Assembly (NCBI GenBank): GCA_041300525.1
Contig: JBGLNJ010000001.1
Span: 3,472,001-3,536,000, forward strand
DNA length: 64,000 nucleotides
Source: JBGLNJ01 sp041300525
GTDB taxonomy: Bacteria > Chloroflexota > Anaerolineae > Fen-1058
Reading direction: 5' to 3'
Each line of letters starts with the position of its first letter. The stretch's first letter is position 1. The notes below the pieces were generated by a model, which worked only from the letters and a program-made list of their open reading frames with translations, had not been told where the DNA came from and searched no databases. This document shows, one piece after another, positions 34,997 to 43,750 of the stretch. A program made the position numbers and the translations under genes.

Positions 34997-35286
34997 AGCT
35001 CACTCTCCTCTCCCCTGAAAAATAACCTATTGCCAATCTTGAGGCCGACCGCCTCAATAGACACGAGTTGCACCTGAACATTCACATCATAGAACACTCT
35101 AAATTTGCCGATGCGCAACTCCCACTCGGCCGTTTGATTGGGGCGCAACTGAAAACGATTGCGAGTCTCCACGGTCGGTTGGTATTCAAGCTGCGCTTCG
35201 ACAGCATCAAGAATCTCTTGTTGCTCATTCTTGCGAAACCATTCCAGATCCAGTTCGGCTTTGGGGGTAAACTCGATTTCAAACAT
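34993..35286 (-). CDS. RelE/ParE-superfamily toxin
   Basis: 97 residues from ATG: MFEIEFTPKAELDLEWFRKN, EQQEILDAVEAQLEYQPTVE, WELRIGKFRVFYDVNVQVQL. The strand-helix-strand pattern and the central basic ELRIGKFRVFYDV are diagnostic of RelE-like ribosome-dependent RNases. Transcribed with the antitoxin; the few bases upstream (TTATACAC) are compatible with a promoter. Confidence 0.8.
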   Translation of the reverse strand: MFEIEFTPKAELDLEWFRKNEQQEILDAVEAQLEYQPTVETRNRFQLRPNQTAEWELRIGKFRVFYDVNVQVQLVSIEAVGLKIGNRLFFRGEESEL

Positions 35287-35368
35287 GGTTCGTGCTTGAT
35301 TATACACTAAAGCACAGCGGCAAGCGATACCTTGAACGTTGCCGCTGTGCCAGGGAAGAGAGTTTGAT

Positions 35369-36376
35369 TTACTTGAGCGCCTCGATCAACTCGGGCACCA
35401 GCTTGGCCGGATCGCCCACCAGTCCGGCGTCGGCGCTCTTGAGCACAGGCGCATCCTTATCAGGGTGAATCGCCACGATGAATTTCGCATCGCGGATGCC
35501 AAAGGCGTGATACGTGTCACCGCGAATGCCGACCGCCACGTATAGATCGGGGCGCACACTTTCGCCCATCGCGCCGACAACCTGCTCCTCGGTGATCCAG
35601 TCCTCGTCCAGTGCCTCGCGCGCGCCCGCCACGTGCGCGCCGAGCGCACCGGCCAGTTGCTTGACCAACTCAAAATCGCCCGCCTGCCGCCCCGCCGAGA
35701 CAATCCGGCGCGCTTTGCGCAACGGAATCTCTAGCGGCGCATAGTCCACCTGGCCCGTCACGCGCACACGGCTTTCGAACCCGGCCAGGTCTACCGTCAC
35801 CGGTTCCGTTTCGCCAAAGCGATACGAGTCCAGGTACGGTGGGCCGAACGTGTTCGGCTCGACCGTGGCGATTTCGGGCCGCGCCGTGGGACACGCAATG
35901 ACCTCGTAATACTCGCCGTCAAACACCGGATGCGTGCCGATCAATACGCGCTCACTTTCGTCCATGTACAGCGCGATGCAATGCGCAAGCAGTCCAGTGT
36001 TGAATCGCTGCGCGACACGTGGAGCCAGTTCAGCGGCCAGCCGGGTCGCGCCAAACAACAACACCTCCGGCGGCTGCGCAGTCAAGAGATCGCCCAACAC
36101 CTTGCAGCGCGCATCGGAATGTTCCAGGTTCGGATCCTCGGCCACGTGGACGCGGTCGGCGCCGGCCGCGATCAATTCCTGGGCCGCTGCCTCCAGCCCC
36201 GATCCCACGACGACCGCATGGACGTAACAACCCAACCCGTCGGCCATCATCCGCGCGCCGCCGACGATTTCGAGCGTCAGTGGCGTCGGCTTGCGCGGAG
36301 CGTCTGCGCCCACTTCTGCCACGACCCAGATGTCGCGGGGTTCGGGCGTTGTGCTCATGTCATCTAGGAAAGCCAT
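35369..36376 (-). CDS. etfA: Electron transfer flavoprotein subunit alpha
   Basis: 335 residues; ATG preceded by AAGGAG. N-terminal domain IWVVAEVGADAPRKPTPLTL, GARMMADGLGCYVHAVVVGS; C-terminal FAD domain ARRIVSAGRQAGDFELVKQL, GAMGESVRPDLYVAVGIRGD, AKFIVAIHPDKDAPVLKSAD, the canonical EtfA end. It pairs with EtfB to carry electrons from acyl-CoA dehydrogenases, one of which (truncated) lies just upstream. The gap to etfB holds ACGCAATACG-type short repeats. Confidence 0.92.
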   Translation of the reverse strand: MAFLDDMSTTPEPRDIWVVAEVGADAPRKPTPLTLEIVGGARMMADGLGCYVHAVVVGSGLEAAAQELIAAGADRVHVAEDPNLEHSDARCKVLGDLLTAQPPEVLLFGATRLAAELAPRVAQRFNTGLLAHCIALYMDESERVLIGTHPVFDGEYYEVIACPTARPEIATVEPNTFGPPYLDSYRFGETEPVTVDLAGFESRVRVTGQVDYAPLEIPLRKARRIVSAGRQAGDFELVKQLAGALGAHVAGAREALDEDWITEEQVVGAMGESVRPDLYVAVGIRGDTYHAFGIRDAKFIVAIHPDKDAPVLKSADAGLVGDPAKLVPELIEALK

Positions 36377-36464
36377 AAAACACTCCTTGCATCTTACGCA
36401 ATACGCAGTACGAAATACGTGTTGCGTGTTCCGTGTCTCGTCCTTCGTCACGCGAAGCGGTTAT

Positions 36465-37226
36465 TCAAATTACCCGCTGTCGCCGGAGCACTCCCACCAA
36501 CTCGTCCGCGCTGTCCAGGAGCGTGCCCGGCTGCCGCTCCGGCGGGAACGCTTGGCCGCGCTTTTCGATGGCGACCTTGAGATCACTTTCGGCTAATCCC
36601 AGGTCGGCGGCGTTCCACACTTCTGGGTTCCACTCGCGGTACGAGTTGATGACTCGCGCGGCGTTGCCATAGCGCGGCCGGTTCGCGCCGGAGGCGATGA
36701 TAACCACAGCCGGTCGTTGCGCCTGAACGGCCAAGAACTGTTGCCCCACTGCGGCAATTGCCCTCACCGTTCCATTCTCGACCTCGAGCGTGTGCGCGGC
36801 CAAGATGTGCGGCCATCCCAATGCTTCGGCCAGCCTCGGGCCGACTTCGCCTGCGCCAGTGTCCAGCGCACGGTCGCCCGTGAGCGCCAGGTCAACATCG
36901 CCCAGCTTGCGGATGGCAGCCGCCAAAAGTTTGGCGGCCACCAAGCCATCGGCTCCGGCAAACAGTTTGTCGGTGAGATGGATGCCTCGATCCGCGCCCA
37001 TCACCCACGCCTGGCGCAGCGCGTCGCCCGCGCGCTCCGGCCCGCCAGCCAACACGATGACCTCGGCCCCGTCAGCATCCTTCAACCGCAGCGTCGCTTC
37101 CAGCGCGCACCTGTCCGCCGGATTGATAATGTATTCCTCGCGGTTGACAAAGACCCTTTCTGCCTTGCGGTTCACCGTGAACCCGCGTGGATCGAGCACT
37201 TGTTTTATAGCAACCACAATCTTCAT
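36465..37226 (-). CDS. etfB: Electron transfer flavoprotein subunit beta
   Basis: 253 residues, MKIVVAIKQVLDPRGFTVNR start. Typical EtfB pieces: YIINPADRCALEATLRLKDA, VIVLAGGPERAGDALRQAWV, MGADRGIHLTDKLFAGADG, DLALTGDRALDTGAGEVGPR. AMP-binding subunit, forms the heterodimer with EtfA. Same strand and order (acyl-CoA dehydrogenase, etfB, etfA). Confidence 0.92.
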   Translation of the reverse strand: MKIVVAIKQVLDPRGFTVNRKAERVFVNREEYIINPADRCALEATLRLKDADGAEVIVLAGGPERAGDALRQAWVMGADRGIHLTDKLFAGADGLVAAKLLAAAIRKLGDVDLALTGDRALDTGAGEVGPRLAEALGWPHILAAHTLEVENGTVRAIAAVGQQFLAVQAQRPAVVIIASGANRPRYGNAARVINSYREWNPEVWNAADLGLAESDLKVAIEKRGQAFPPERQPGTLLDSADELVGVLRRQRVI

Positions 37227-37283
37227 ACTCGGTCTCCTGCGCAAAACGTGTTGCGTGTTGCGTATTCCGTTATGCAACACGTG

Positions 37284-38200
37284 TCACGGGCGTATGCGCA
37301 CGCCAATCTCCTGGAACAACTCGGACGCGATGACGATGCGCTGAATTTCGTTGGTGCCTTCAAAGATCTCGTTGATGCGGCTGTCACGCCAGGCGCGCTC
37401 CACCCCGCCATCGCGCGTAAAGCCCAGCGCGCCGTGGATCTGCAGCGCGCGGTCAATGCACCGGCTGGCGATTTCCGAGCCGAGCAGCTTGCACATCCCG
37501 GCTTGTTTGGTGAACGGGCGGCCCGATTCCGCCAGCCAGGCCGTCCGGTAGACCAGGCTCCGCAACGATTCGATCTCGGCGGCCATGTCGGCGACGATGA
37601 ACTGGATGCTTTGCATGTTCGCCAGGTTGCGACCGAACTGGAAGCGCGTCTTGGCCCACTGCATAGCAGCTTCCAAAGCCACCTCCGCGCCGCCCAGCGT
37701 GGCCGCGCCCAAGCTCACGCGGCCCAAATCCAGCGCCTTCATCATCGTCACAAAGCCTAGCCCGACCTTGCCGATGACGTTCTCTTGCGGCACGCGCATG
37801 TTATCGAATTTTAGCGCCGTGGTGGGGCTGCCGTGCAAGCCCATCTTTTCCTCGCGCTTGCCGGCGCTAAAGCCTTCCCACTTGGACTCGACGGCAAAGC
37901 AGGTCGCGCCGCCGCGTGCGCCGAGCGCCGGATCGGTGATCGCCAGAACCGAGAGCACGTCGGCGATCGGACCGTTGGTGATCCACATCTTTTCGCCGTC
38001 GAGCATGTAGCTGTCGCCTTCGCGCACAGCCCTCGTGCGGATGGACGCGGCATCGGAACCCGCGTTGGCCTCGGTCAGCGCAAACGCGGCGATCTTGCGG
38101 CCCGAGCACAGATCGGGCAGATAGCGGCGCTTGAGGTCCTCGGCGCCATCTAAGTAGATGGACCAATGATGAATCGGTGCGACAGATCGGCGCATACGCG
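37284..38200 (-). CDS. Acyl-CoA dehydrogenase, N-terminus missing
   Basis: Family sequence begins at about IHHWSIYLDGAEDLKRRYLP and runs to the normal end. Present: FALTEANAGSDAASIRTRAV, YMLDGEKMWITNGPIADVLS, RFQFGRNLANMQSIQFIVAD, and the catalytic-Glu region RINEIFEGTNEIQRIVIASE. About the first 100 residues (N-terminal helical domain) are absent; upstream the sequence is the end of the XRE-cupin gene. The codons before this point in the open frame are not native. Operon partner of etfB and etfA. Confidence 0.87.
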
Positions 38201-38203
38201 ACC

Positions 38204-38791
38204 TCAGAATACCGGCGGGGTAATGATCGAGATCCAGACGACCTCTTCTTGGGATGCACACGCCAGTTTTTTCAGCGCGGCGCCTTCAAAGTAAATCGTA
38301 TCGCCCGAGTAAAGGATGTATTCGTCCGTGTCCAAGCCAACGCACAAAGCGCCGGACAGCACATAGATACATTCTTCCGTCGGCTCGCGCAGAGGACGCG
38401 CGACGTTTTCCTTCCCTGGCATGAGACGCCCGGTGAACACTTCCATCTTGCGCGCCAGGTCCGGCGTAAGCAGCTCGTAGGTTACATGTGAATCGGGCAA
38501 GCTGAGGCGGGACCGGTGATTGGCTCGCACGACCGGGTTATGCTTGGGGCCGGCCGGCGCGGCGGCATCGGTTTGGCTGTCGGAGAGAAGATGCAAAACC
38601 GGGACGTCGAGCGCCGTGGCAATCCGTCTGAGTGAATCAATCGAGGTGTTGGTTTTTCCGCGCTCGACCTGGCTGAGGAAAGAAGCGGTCAGGTCAACAC
38701 GGCGGGCTAGCTCGCGCAAACTTTGATCAAGCTCTTGGCGACGCTGCTTTATCTTGAGTCCGATCGCGACCGAGTCTTGCACTTTACTCAT
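38204..38791 (-). CDS. XRE-cupin transcriptional regulator
   Basis: 195 residues from the ATG giving MSKVQDSVAIGLKIKQRRQE. HTH_3 at 8-65 (LRELARRVDLTASFLSQVER, GKTNTSIDSLRRIATALDVP), then a linker and a small cupin at about 115-190 (PLREPTEECIYVLSGALCVG, YILYSGDTIYFEGAALKKLA). Such proteins sense a metabolite through the cupin. The same 18-bp box lies in its own promoter and in the divergent promoter of the sialidase-like and ubiD genes, so it probably controls both. Confidence 0.9.
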   Translation of the reverse strand: MSKVQDSVAIGLKIKQRRQELDQSLRELARRVDLTASFLSQVERGKTNTSIDSLRRIATALDVPVLHLLSDSQTDAAAPAGPKHNPVVRANHRSRLSLPDSHVTYELLTPDLARKMEVFTGRLMPGKENVARPLREPTEECIYVLSGALCVGLDTDEYILYSGDTIYFEGAALKKLACASQEEVVWISIITPPVF

Positions 38792-38844
38792 GCTGCCTCG
38801 CGCTATCACGTGGCGAAAGCCGCCACTTGATTCGAGTTAGTACA

Positions 38845-38905
38845 ATATTACACGATTGCTTTTCGGATGTCAAGTACCACTTTACTTTGTATAGTATCAC
38901 TTTAC
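38845..38905 (-). promoter_or_regulatory. Promoter and phased operator of the XRE-cupin gene
   Basis: On the minus strand: -35 TTGACA (38868-38873), 17-bp spacer, -10 TAATAT (38845-38850). The -35 is part of box TGTCAAGTACCACTTTAC (38868-38885), and a second box TGTATAGTATCACTTTAC follows at 38888-38905, 20 bp on. Autoregulation is inferred. Confidence 0.75.
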
Positions 38906-38952
38906 ATTCACGATTTCACGCTTTATGTCAATCTGACGAACATTTCGTGAGA

Positions 38953-40239
38953 TCAGTATGCAAGATCGCGGAATGCCCGCACGGTATGGAATGTGACCAA
39001 ATTGCCGTCATGAGCACTGGCGGCGCGCTCATCGCCGGATCGCGATAGGACATGCAGATCGTCGCCATCCATGACCATGCTGGCATAGTGCCTCGACTGC
39101 TTGGGCGAAGGCCCGATCGCCACCATCCCGGCAAAGCACCAGTCCAGGCAGTTGCGGGAGAAATGCAGTTGCAGCCGATGGCGCTCGTTGTTGGGCAGGT
39201 TGTAGCGCTCCGCCGGCAGCCGGTCGGCCCGCGTCATGCTGTCGGTCGCCTGTGTGCTCAGCAGCCAATAAAGCCGCGTGACCTCGTCATAGAGGATATG
39301 GAATTTCATCTGGCCGCCCGGGCAGGGAACCAGGCAGACCTTGCGGCCGGAGGGAACGGTCTCGAATAGGGTCCTCATGCTGCCATCGTCTTGCTCGACG
39401 ACTTTGGCGATCGCCGCATAGCCTGTGCCGCCCGTATGGCAGCGTGCCCAGAGGTGAAAGGTTCGGCCTTGCGGGTCATGCCAGTAATGATCGGGGTCCA
39501 GAAACTGCACGACATTCGTTTCCAGCCACCCGATGGGAGCCGATGAGCGGCCCCCGGCAACGAGCGTCGGCTCATTCAGCTTTGACTCGTAAAACGGCAC
39601 ACCGAAATAGTCCAGTGCCTCGGTGGGCACATCATCGCGAAAGGTCATCTCACTGGCCAAGGTCCAACTCTGCCGTTCGAGCAGATCAGCGTTGACGTTG
39701 GCGCGCAGAAGCACCGTCGCCAAAACGCTGACCGGCCAGCCCGTGATGTCCATGTGCGTCTGCCTTTCCATGACCAAGTAGACGTTGCCACGGGCATAAT
39801 GCACGTTGCACGGCGCTTGGTACCAGAACTGGCCGCTCGTCAGGTTACACATCTCCGACCAGCTATCGCCGCCATCGTCTGAGCGAATGATGCACAGGTC
39901 GCCATCTTGGCCCAGAACATAGACCGAGTTCCGGGCCACAAATGGTCTGGCGTGTCAGAAGGGGAAATCCACACGCCAGGTCCAGGTCTTGCCACGGTCA
40001 TCCGAGGTGTAAATCTTGCCCTGGCTGCGCAGGCCAAATCTATCAAGGCGCGAGCGCGGGCCGTTCAGGTGCAGCACGCCGGGGCCGCCCAGGTCGCACG
40101 AGGCGATCAGCCGGACATCGGGGCAGCGGCAAATGCCCGGACTATAGCAGTAGATGGTAGCCGGGTCAGGCGATTCAAAGACGGTCACATCGTCATCGGC
40201 CAACGAGTGTAGTATGGCGGCCACCCTTACTGAAGCCAA
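38953..40239 (-). CDS. Sialidase/BNR-repeat-like protein with an in-frame TGA
   Basis: Two open pieces in the same frame, 39955-40239 and 38953-39939, are separated by one TGA at 39955-39957 (DFPF, stop, HARPFVARNSVYV). BNR/Asp-box motifs: IYTSDDRGKTWTW and IIRSDDGGDSWSEM, the S-x-D-x-G-x-T/S-W signature of six-bladed propellers. The remainder is propeller-like (THMDITGWPVSVLATVLLRA, DHYWHDPQGRTFHLWARCHT). It could be a glycosidase or a sugar-binding propeller; no signal peptide is evident. The start is uncertain (TTG at 40239 or GTG at 40224). The TGA may be a substitution (e.g. CGA to TGA) or an error. Confidence 0.75.
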
Positions 40240-40272
40240 ACTGAATGATCATGGTAATGGAAAGCTAGTTAC

Positions 40273-40357
40273 ATACTACACTAACACTTTACGCTTGTCA
40301 AGTACCACTTTACAATGTATGGTATTACTTGACAGATATTCTGGCTTGGTTTATCAT
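40273..40357. promoter_or_regulatory. Divergent promoters and shared operator, sialidase-like gene and ubiD
   Basis: Rightward: -35 TTGACA (40329-40334), 17 bp, -10 TATCAT (40352-40357). Leftward: -35 TTGACA (complement of 40296-40301), 17 bp, -10 TAGTAT (complement of 40273-40278). Boxes: TGTCAAGTACCACTTTAC (40296-40313) and TGTATGGTATTACTTGAC (40316-40333), 20 bp apart; TGTCAAGTA and TACTTGACA form an inverted repeat covering both -35 elements. A weaker third box ends at 40292. Confidence 0.78.
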
Positions 40358-40392
40358 GTTTGGCATGCGTATCCAATAGAATGAGGCAATCA

Positions 40393-41742
40393 ATGAATTC
40401 AACCTACGATCTGCGCAGCTTTATCGCGGTTCTCAAAGCTGCCGGCCAGTTGGCGTGTATCCAATCGCCGGTCAGCCTGAACCTTGAACTGGCGAATGTT
40501 GCCATGACGATCATTCGCCAGGGCCGGGGCGCGGCGTTGTTCGAGCATCCGGCCGAGTCCGGGTGGCCGATTTTCACTGGCGGCTTGGCAACTCAATCGC
40601 TCACGGCGCTGGCGTTGGGCTGCCCATCGAACGAGGTCGCACACGACATGGAGCGCGTGCTGGAGCCTGGAGCCGCTGTCCCGCCGAGGCGCGGCGCGGA
40701 AGCTGTGTGGAAGCAAAACATCCTGACCGGCGATCAGGTTGACCTGCGCAAGCTGCCCATCCCCACTCATGCCGTTCACGACGGCGGGCCATTCATCACG
40801 GGCGGCGTCACGGTCGCCCGCGATCCCATCAGCGGGCGCGGCAATCTTTCCTACAACCGGATGCAAGTCCTGGGGCCACACACGCTGGGGTTCAACGTCA
40901 ACGAATGGCGCCACGTCATGCAGTTCTACAAAGTTCAAGAAGCCAGAAACGAACCGCTGCCCATCGCCGTCGCCATCGGGTTGGATCCGGCCATCATGAT
41001 CGCCGCCGGGGTGCGCTACGAGGACGACGAGTTGCTGATTGCCGGAGCGATTCGCGGCGAGGGCGTGCCAGTCAGTCGCGGCGTGACCGTGGACATGGAC
41101 ATTCCGGCAGAAGCCGAGATGGTCATCGAGGGATACCTGCCGCCGGGCGAACGGCATCCCGAAGGGCCGCTAGCCGAGTTTCACGGTTTTTACGGCGAGC
41201 TGTGGTCGAGCCCGATCCTGCAAGTCACGGCCATCTGTTACCGCAATGATCCCATCTATCAAACGATTATCCCCGGCGGGCCGGAGCACATTTACATCGG
41301 CAACGTGCTGCCGCGCGAGCCGCTGCTGCTGCGCTTTGTGCGCCACGTGAGCAAGAACGTCACCGGCTTGCACATCCCGCCGTACGGCAACGGCTTTTTG
41401 GCGATTGTCCAACTCGACAAGCGCAACCCCGGCGAGCCCAAGAACGTGGCGCTGGCCGCGTTCACTGCGCATGTTAACATCAAGCAAGTGATTGTCGTTG
41501 ACCCCGACGTGAACCTCTACGATCCCTCGGATATTTTGTGGGCGCTCACGAATCGCGTGGACTGGAGCCGCGATGCCTTTTTCATCCCCGGCGCTCAGGG
41601 CCACGAGATGGATCCGACCGCCGACGCGCGGGGGATTCACACCAAGATCGGGATTGACGCCACGAACAAACCCGAACGCCGCCCGTATGGCGAACGCGCG
41701 CGGTATCCGAATGTGGATTTGACCAAGTACTTGTTGTCATGA
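40393..41742 (+). CDS. UbiD-family decarboxylase
   Basis: 449 residues from the ATG after GAGG. UbiD features: LPIPTHAVHDGGPFITGGVT, NLSYNRMQVLGPHTLGFNVN, VPVSRGVTVDMDIPAEAEMV, GPLAEFHGFYG, and EMDPTADARGIHTKIGIDAT. The E(x)nE-R region needed for prenylated-FMN-dependent (de)carboxylation appears intact. UbiD enzymes act on aromatic or alpha,beta-unsaturated acids; they need prenyl-FMN from UbiX, not seen here. It is followed 18 nt later by the URO-D gene, so an aromatic-acid or methoxy-aromatic route is a reasonable guess. Confidence 0.9.
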   Translation: MNSTYDLRSFIAVLKAAGQLACIQSPVSLNLELANVAMTIIRQGRGAALFEHPAESGWPIFTGGLATQSLTALALGCPSNEVAHDMERVLEPGAAVPPRRGAEAVWKQNILTGDQVDLRKLPIPTHAVHDGGPFITGGVTVARDPISGRGNLSYNRMQVLGPHTLGFNVNEWRHVMQFYKVQEARNEPLPIAVAIGLDPAIMIAAGVRYEDDELLIAGAIRGEGVPVSRGVTVDMDIPAEAEMVIEGYLPPGERHPEGPLAEFHGFYGELWSSPILQVTAICYRNDPIYQTIIPGGPEHIYIGNVLPREPLLLRFVRHVSKNVTGLHIPPYGNGFLAIVQLDKRNPGEPKNVALAAFTAHVNIKQVIVVDPDVNLYDPSDILWALTNRVDWSRDAFFIPGAQGHEMDPTADARGIHTKIGIDATNKPERRPYGERARYPNVDLTKYLLS

Positions 41743-41760
41743 CCTCTCTGGAGCATCAAA

Positions 41761-42810
41761 ATGAATTGGAACGACATCCCGCACAATGCAGGCACACCCA
41801 ACTTTGACAACCTGCTGGCTGTTCTCCAACGCCAGGTTCCAAAACGCCCCACCCTGTTCGAGTTCTTTTTGAACGAGCCGTTGTACGAACGGCTGGTGCC
41901 TGAGCTGACCGTCAATCCTGATGACCTGTATGCCGTGATCAAACGGCAGGTAATCGCGTCATATCGCCTGGGATATGACTATACGACGTTTCGAGTGCCG
42001 GGCTTTGACTTTAACAAAGACTAGGCCGCCCAGCGGAAAGAAAAAACCATCTCGCTCAACGAAGGCAGCCTCATCCACAACCACGCGGATTTTGACGCCT
42101 TTGACTGGGCCAGTCCCGACGCGGCCGATTGGGATAGCGTGAACCGGTTGGCGCAAGACTTGCCGGAGGGCATGAAGTTGATTCCCTACGGTCCGAATGG
42201 CGTGCTGGAGAATGTCATTGACCTGGTCGGGTACGAGGCGTTGTGCCTGCTGGTCTATGATGACAGGCAACTGGTGTATGACATGTTTGAGCAGGTAGGG
42301 TCTCGACTGGTGCGGTATTACCAATTGGCTGCGCGTTACGAGTGTGTGGGAGCTTGCATCTCGAATGATGATTGGGGGTTCAAGACGCAGACGTTGCTTT
42401 CGCCAAGCGATCTGCGCCGGTTTGTCTTTCCGTGGCACAAGCGCATCGTGGAGACCGTCCACGCGGCCGGCAAACCCGTCATCCTGCACTCGTGCGGCTT
42501 TTTCCTCAAGATCATGGACGACATCATTGACGACCTCAAGTTTGACGGGCGGCACTCTTACGAAGGTGCCATCACGCCTGTGGAAGAAGCCTATGAGCAA
42601 TATCACGATCGAATCGCTATTATGGGCGGGATTGATGTTGACTATGTGTGCCGGTCAACACCGGAAGAGGTATACGCCCGCTCAATGGCCATGTTGGAAC
42701 GCTCCGCCGGTCGAGGCAGTTATGCCCTCGGCACGGGCAACAGTGTCTCAGACTATGTGCCGGATGCCAACTTTTTTGCAATGATCCGCGCGGTGTTGGA
42801 TCACCGCTAG
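41761..42810 (+). CDS. Uroporphyrinogen decarboxylase-family protein with an in-frame TAG
   Basis: The frame is open from ATG 41761 except for TAG at 42022-42024 (GFDFNKD, stop, AAQRKEKTISLNEG). Downstream the family continues: KLIPYGPNGVLENVIDLVGY, DWGFKTQTLLSPSDLRRFVF, PVILHSCGFFLKIMDDIIDD, AIMGGIDVDYVCRSTPEEVY, YALGTGNSVSDYVPDANFFA. This URO-D clade includes cobamide methyltransferases, and the next ORF is a corrinoid protein start, so a methyl-transfer role fits better than heme synthesis. A GAG or CAG to TAG change, or an error, is the simplest reading. Confidence 0.82.
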
Positions 42811-42828
42811 TCTTCGAGGAGAAAAACC

Positions 42829-42906
42829 ATGAGCATGTTGGATGACCTTCGGCAAAATGTGATTGACGGCAATGCCCAGACTGTGCCGTCCATCGCAATA
42901 CCTTGA
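42829..42906 (+). pseudogene. Corrinoid (B12-binding methyltransferase) protein, first 20 codons only
   Basis: GAGGAG precedes ATG; MSMLDDLRQNVIDGNAQTVP is the classical start of MtbC/MtaC-type corrinoid proteins. After P20 (about 42888) the homology ends and a PucR segment begins in another frame; TGA comes at 42904. The lost part would hold the DxHxxG cobalamin motif. Confidence 0.65.
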
Positions 42907-43025
42907 TCTATCGCATGGAACGCATCGCCAAGATCACCAACCTGGATCTGGATAAACCCGAAACCCGCCTGGCGGTACAACTGGCTCTGCACATTTATCG
43001 CATGATGGGAAACATGCGGGGGTAG
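42885..43025 (+). pseudogene. PucR-type regulator, C-terminal helix-turn-helix fragment
   Basis: Reads VHRNTLIYRMERIAKITNLD, then KPETRLAVQLALHIYRMMGN and a stop. This is the HTH_30 domain at the C-terminus of PucR/CdaR regulators. It has no start of its own; it is joined to the corrinoid protein start at about 42886-42890. Confidence 0.75.
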
Positions 43026-43052
43026 TGTTGAGTTGGGCGGGGGATCACGCCT

Positions 43053-43739
43053 TCATGTCAGCGAGATTTTGAACTCGAGCTGGCCTTGCCAGAAAGCGTT
43101 GCCTTCCTTTGGTCTCACGCGTGCTTCGACCACATAATTGCCGGACTGGACGGGCGTATTGGCGCCGGGCCAGTTGACGCCCCGCGTGAAATGGAAGATC
43201 GTGCAGTTGGGTTCGCCGCCCCCGAAAGCGCAGTAGGCCGCGTTTTGTTCGGTGCGGCGATAGACCACGTTCGTGTCGTTGTTGCAGTCGTTGCGGCAGA
43301 TGCGAAACTCTACCTGCTGGATGCCCGCGCCATCGGTTTTCGGCCCGTTATCCCTGTAGGCGATCAACCGAAAGGTCAGGTCCGAGGTGGCATTGAGCGA
43401 GTAGCCGGGAAAGACGAACAGGGCCGTGATGCCCTGGCCGGTGCTGCCAGGCGGCACGCGCGAAATGTCGGTTGGCGTTGGCGCGGCCAGCACAGCGGTT
43501 GGCCTGGGTGGCGCGGCGGTAGCCGCCGACATTGGCGTAGCAGCCTTGACGGACGCCAGAGTGGCTGTGGGCAATTGGGGCGGCGTGTTGGATGGCGCAG
43601 TCGTGACCTGCGCGACCTTCTCTGGCTCCTGCGTGGCGGTCACGACGATCACCTTTTCGGTCTGGGTGGCGCAGGCCAGTGCGCTGACGGCCAACAGGCT
43701 CACGGCAATCAACAACGCAAGTCTGGAATTCTTGTTCAT
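43053..43739 (-). CDS. Predicted lipoprotein, last gene of an EAD-TPR-lipoprotein operon
   Basis: From ATG MNKNSRLALLIAVSLLAVSA with lipobox ALAC; a Thr/Pro/Ala-rich linker (residues 40-95); then a beta-rich domain (ITALFVFPGYSLNATSDLTF, IQQVEFRICRNDCNNDTNVV, GGEPNCTIFHFTRGVNWPG, YVVEARVRPKEGNAFWQGQL). Cys pairs suggest disulfides outside the cell. Starts 11 nt after the TPR gene stop. Function unknown. Confidence 0.75.
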   Translation of the reverse strand: MNKNSRLALLIAVSLLAVSALACATQTEKVIVVTATQEPEKVAQVTTAPSNTPPQLPTATLASVKAATPMSAATAAPPRPTAVLAAPTPTDISRVPPGSTGQGITALFVFPGYSLNATSDLTFRLIAYRDNGPKTDGAGIQQVEFRICRNDCNNDTNVVYRRTEQNAAYCAFGGGEPNCTIFHFTRGVNWPGANTPVQSGNYVVEARVRPKEGNAFWQGQLEFKISLT

Positions 43740-43750
43740 CAGGATACTCC

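Noticed and set aside
42022..42024. TAG in the URO-D family gene as a pyrrolysine codon
   Set aside because: Pyrrolysine is known in MtmB/MtbB/MttB-type proteins, which are not URO-D fold proteins. The site is not at an active-site motif, and no pyl genes are seen. A nonsense change or error is simpler.
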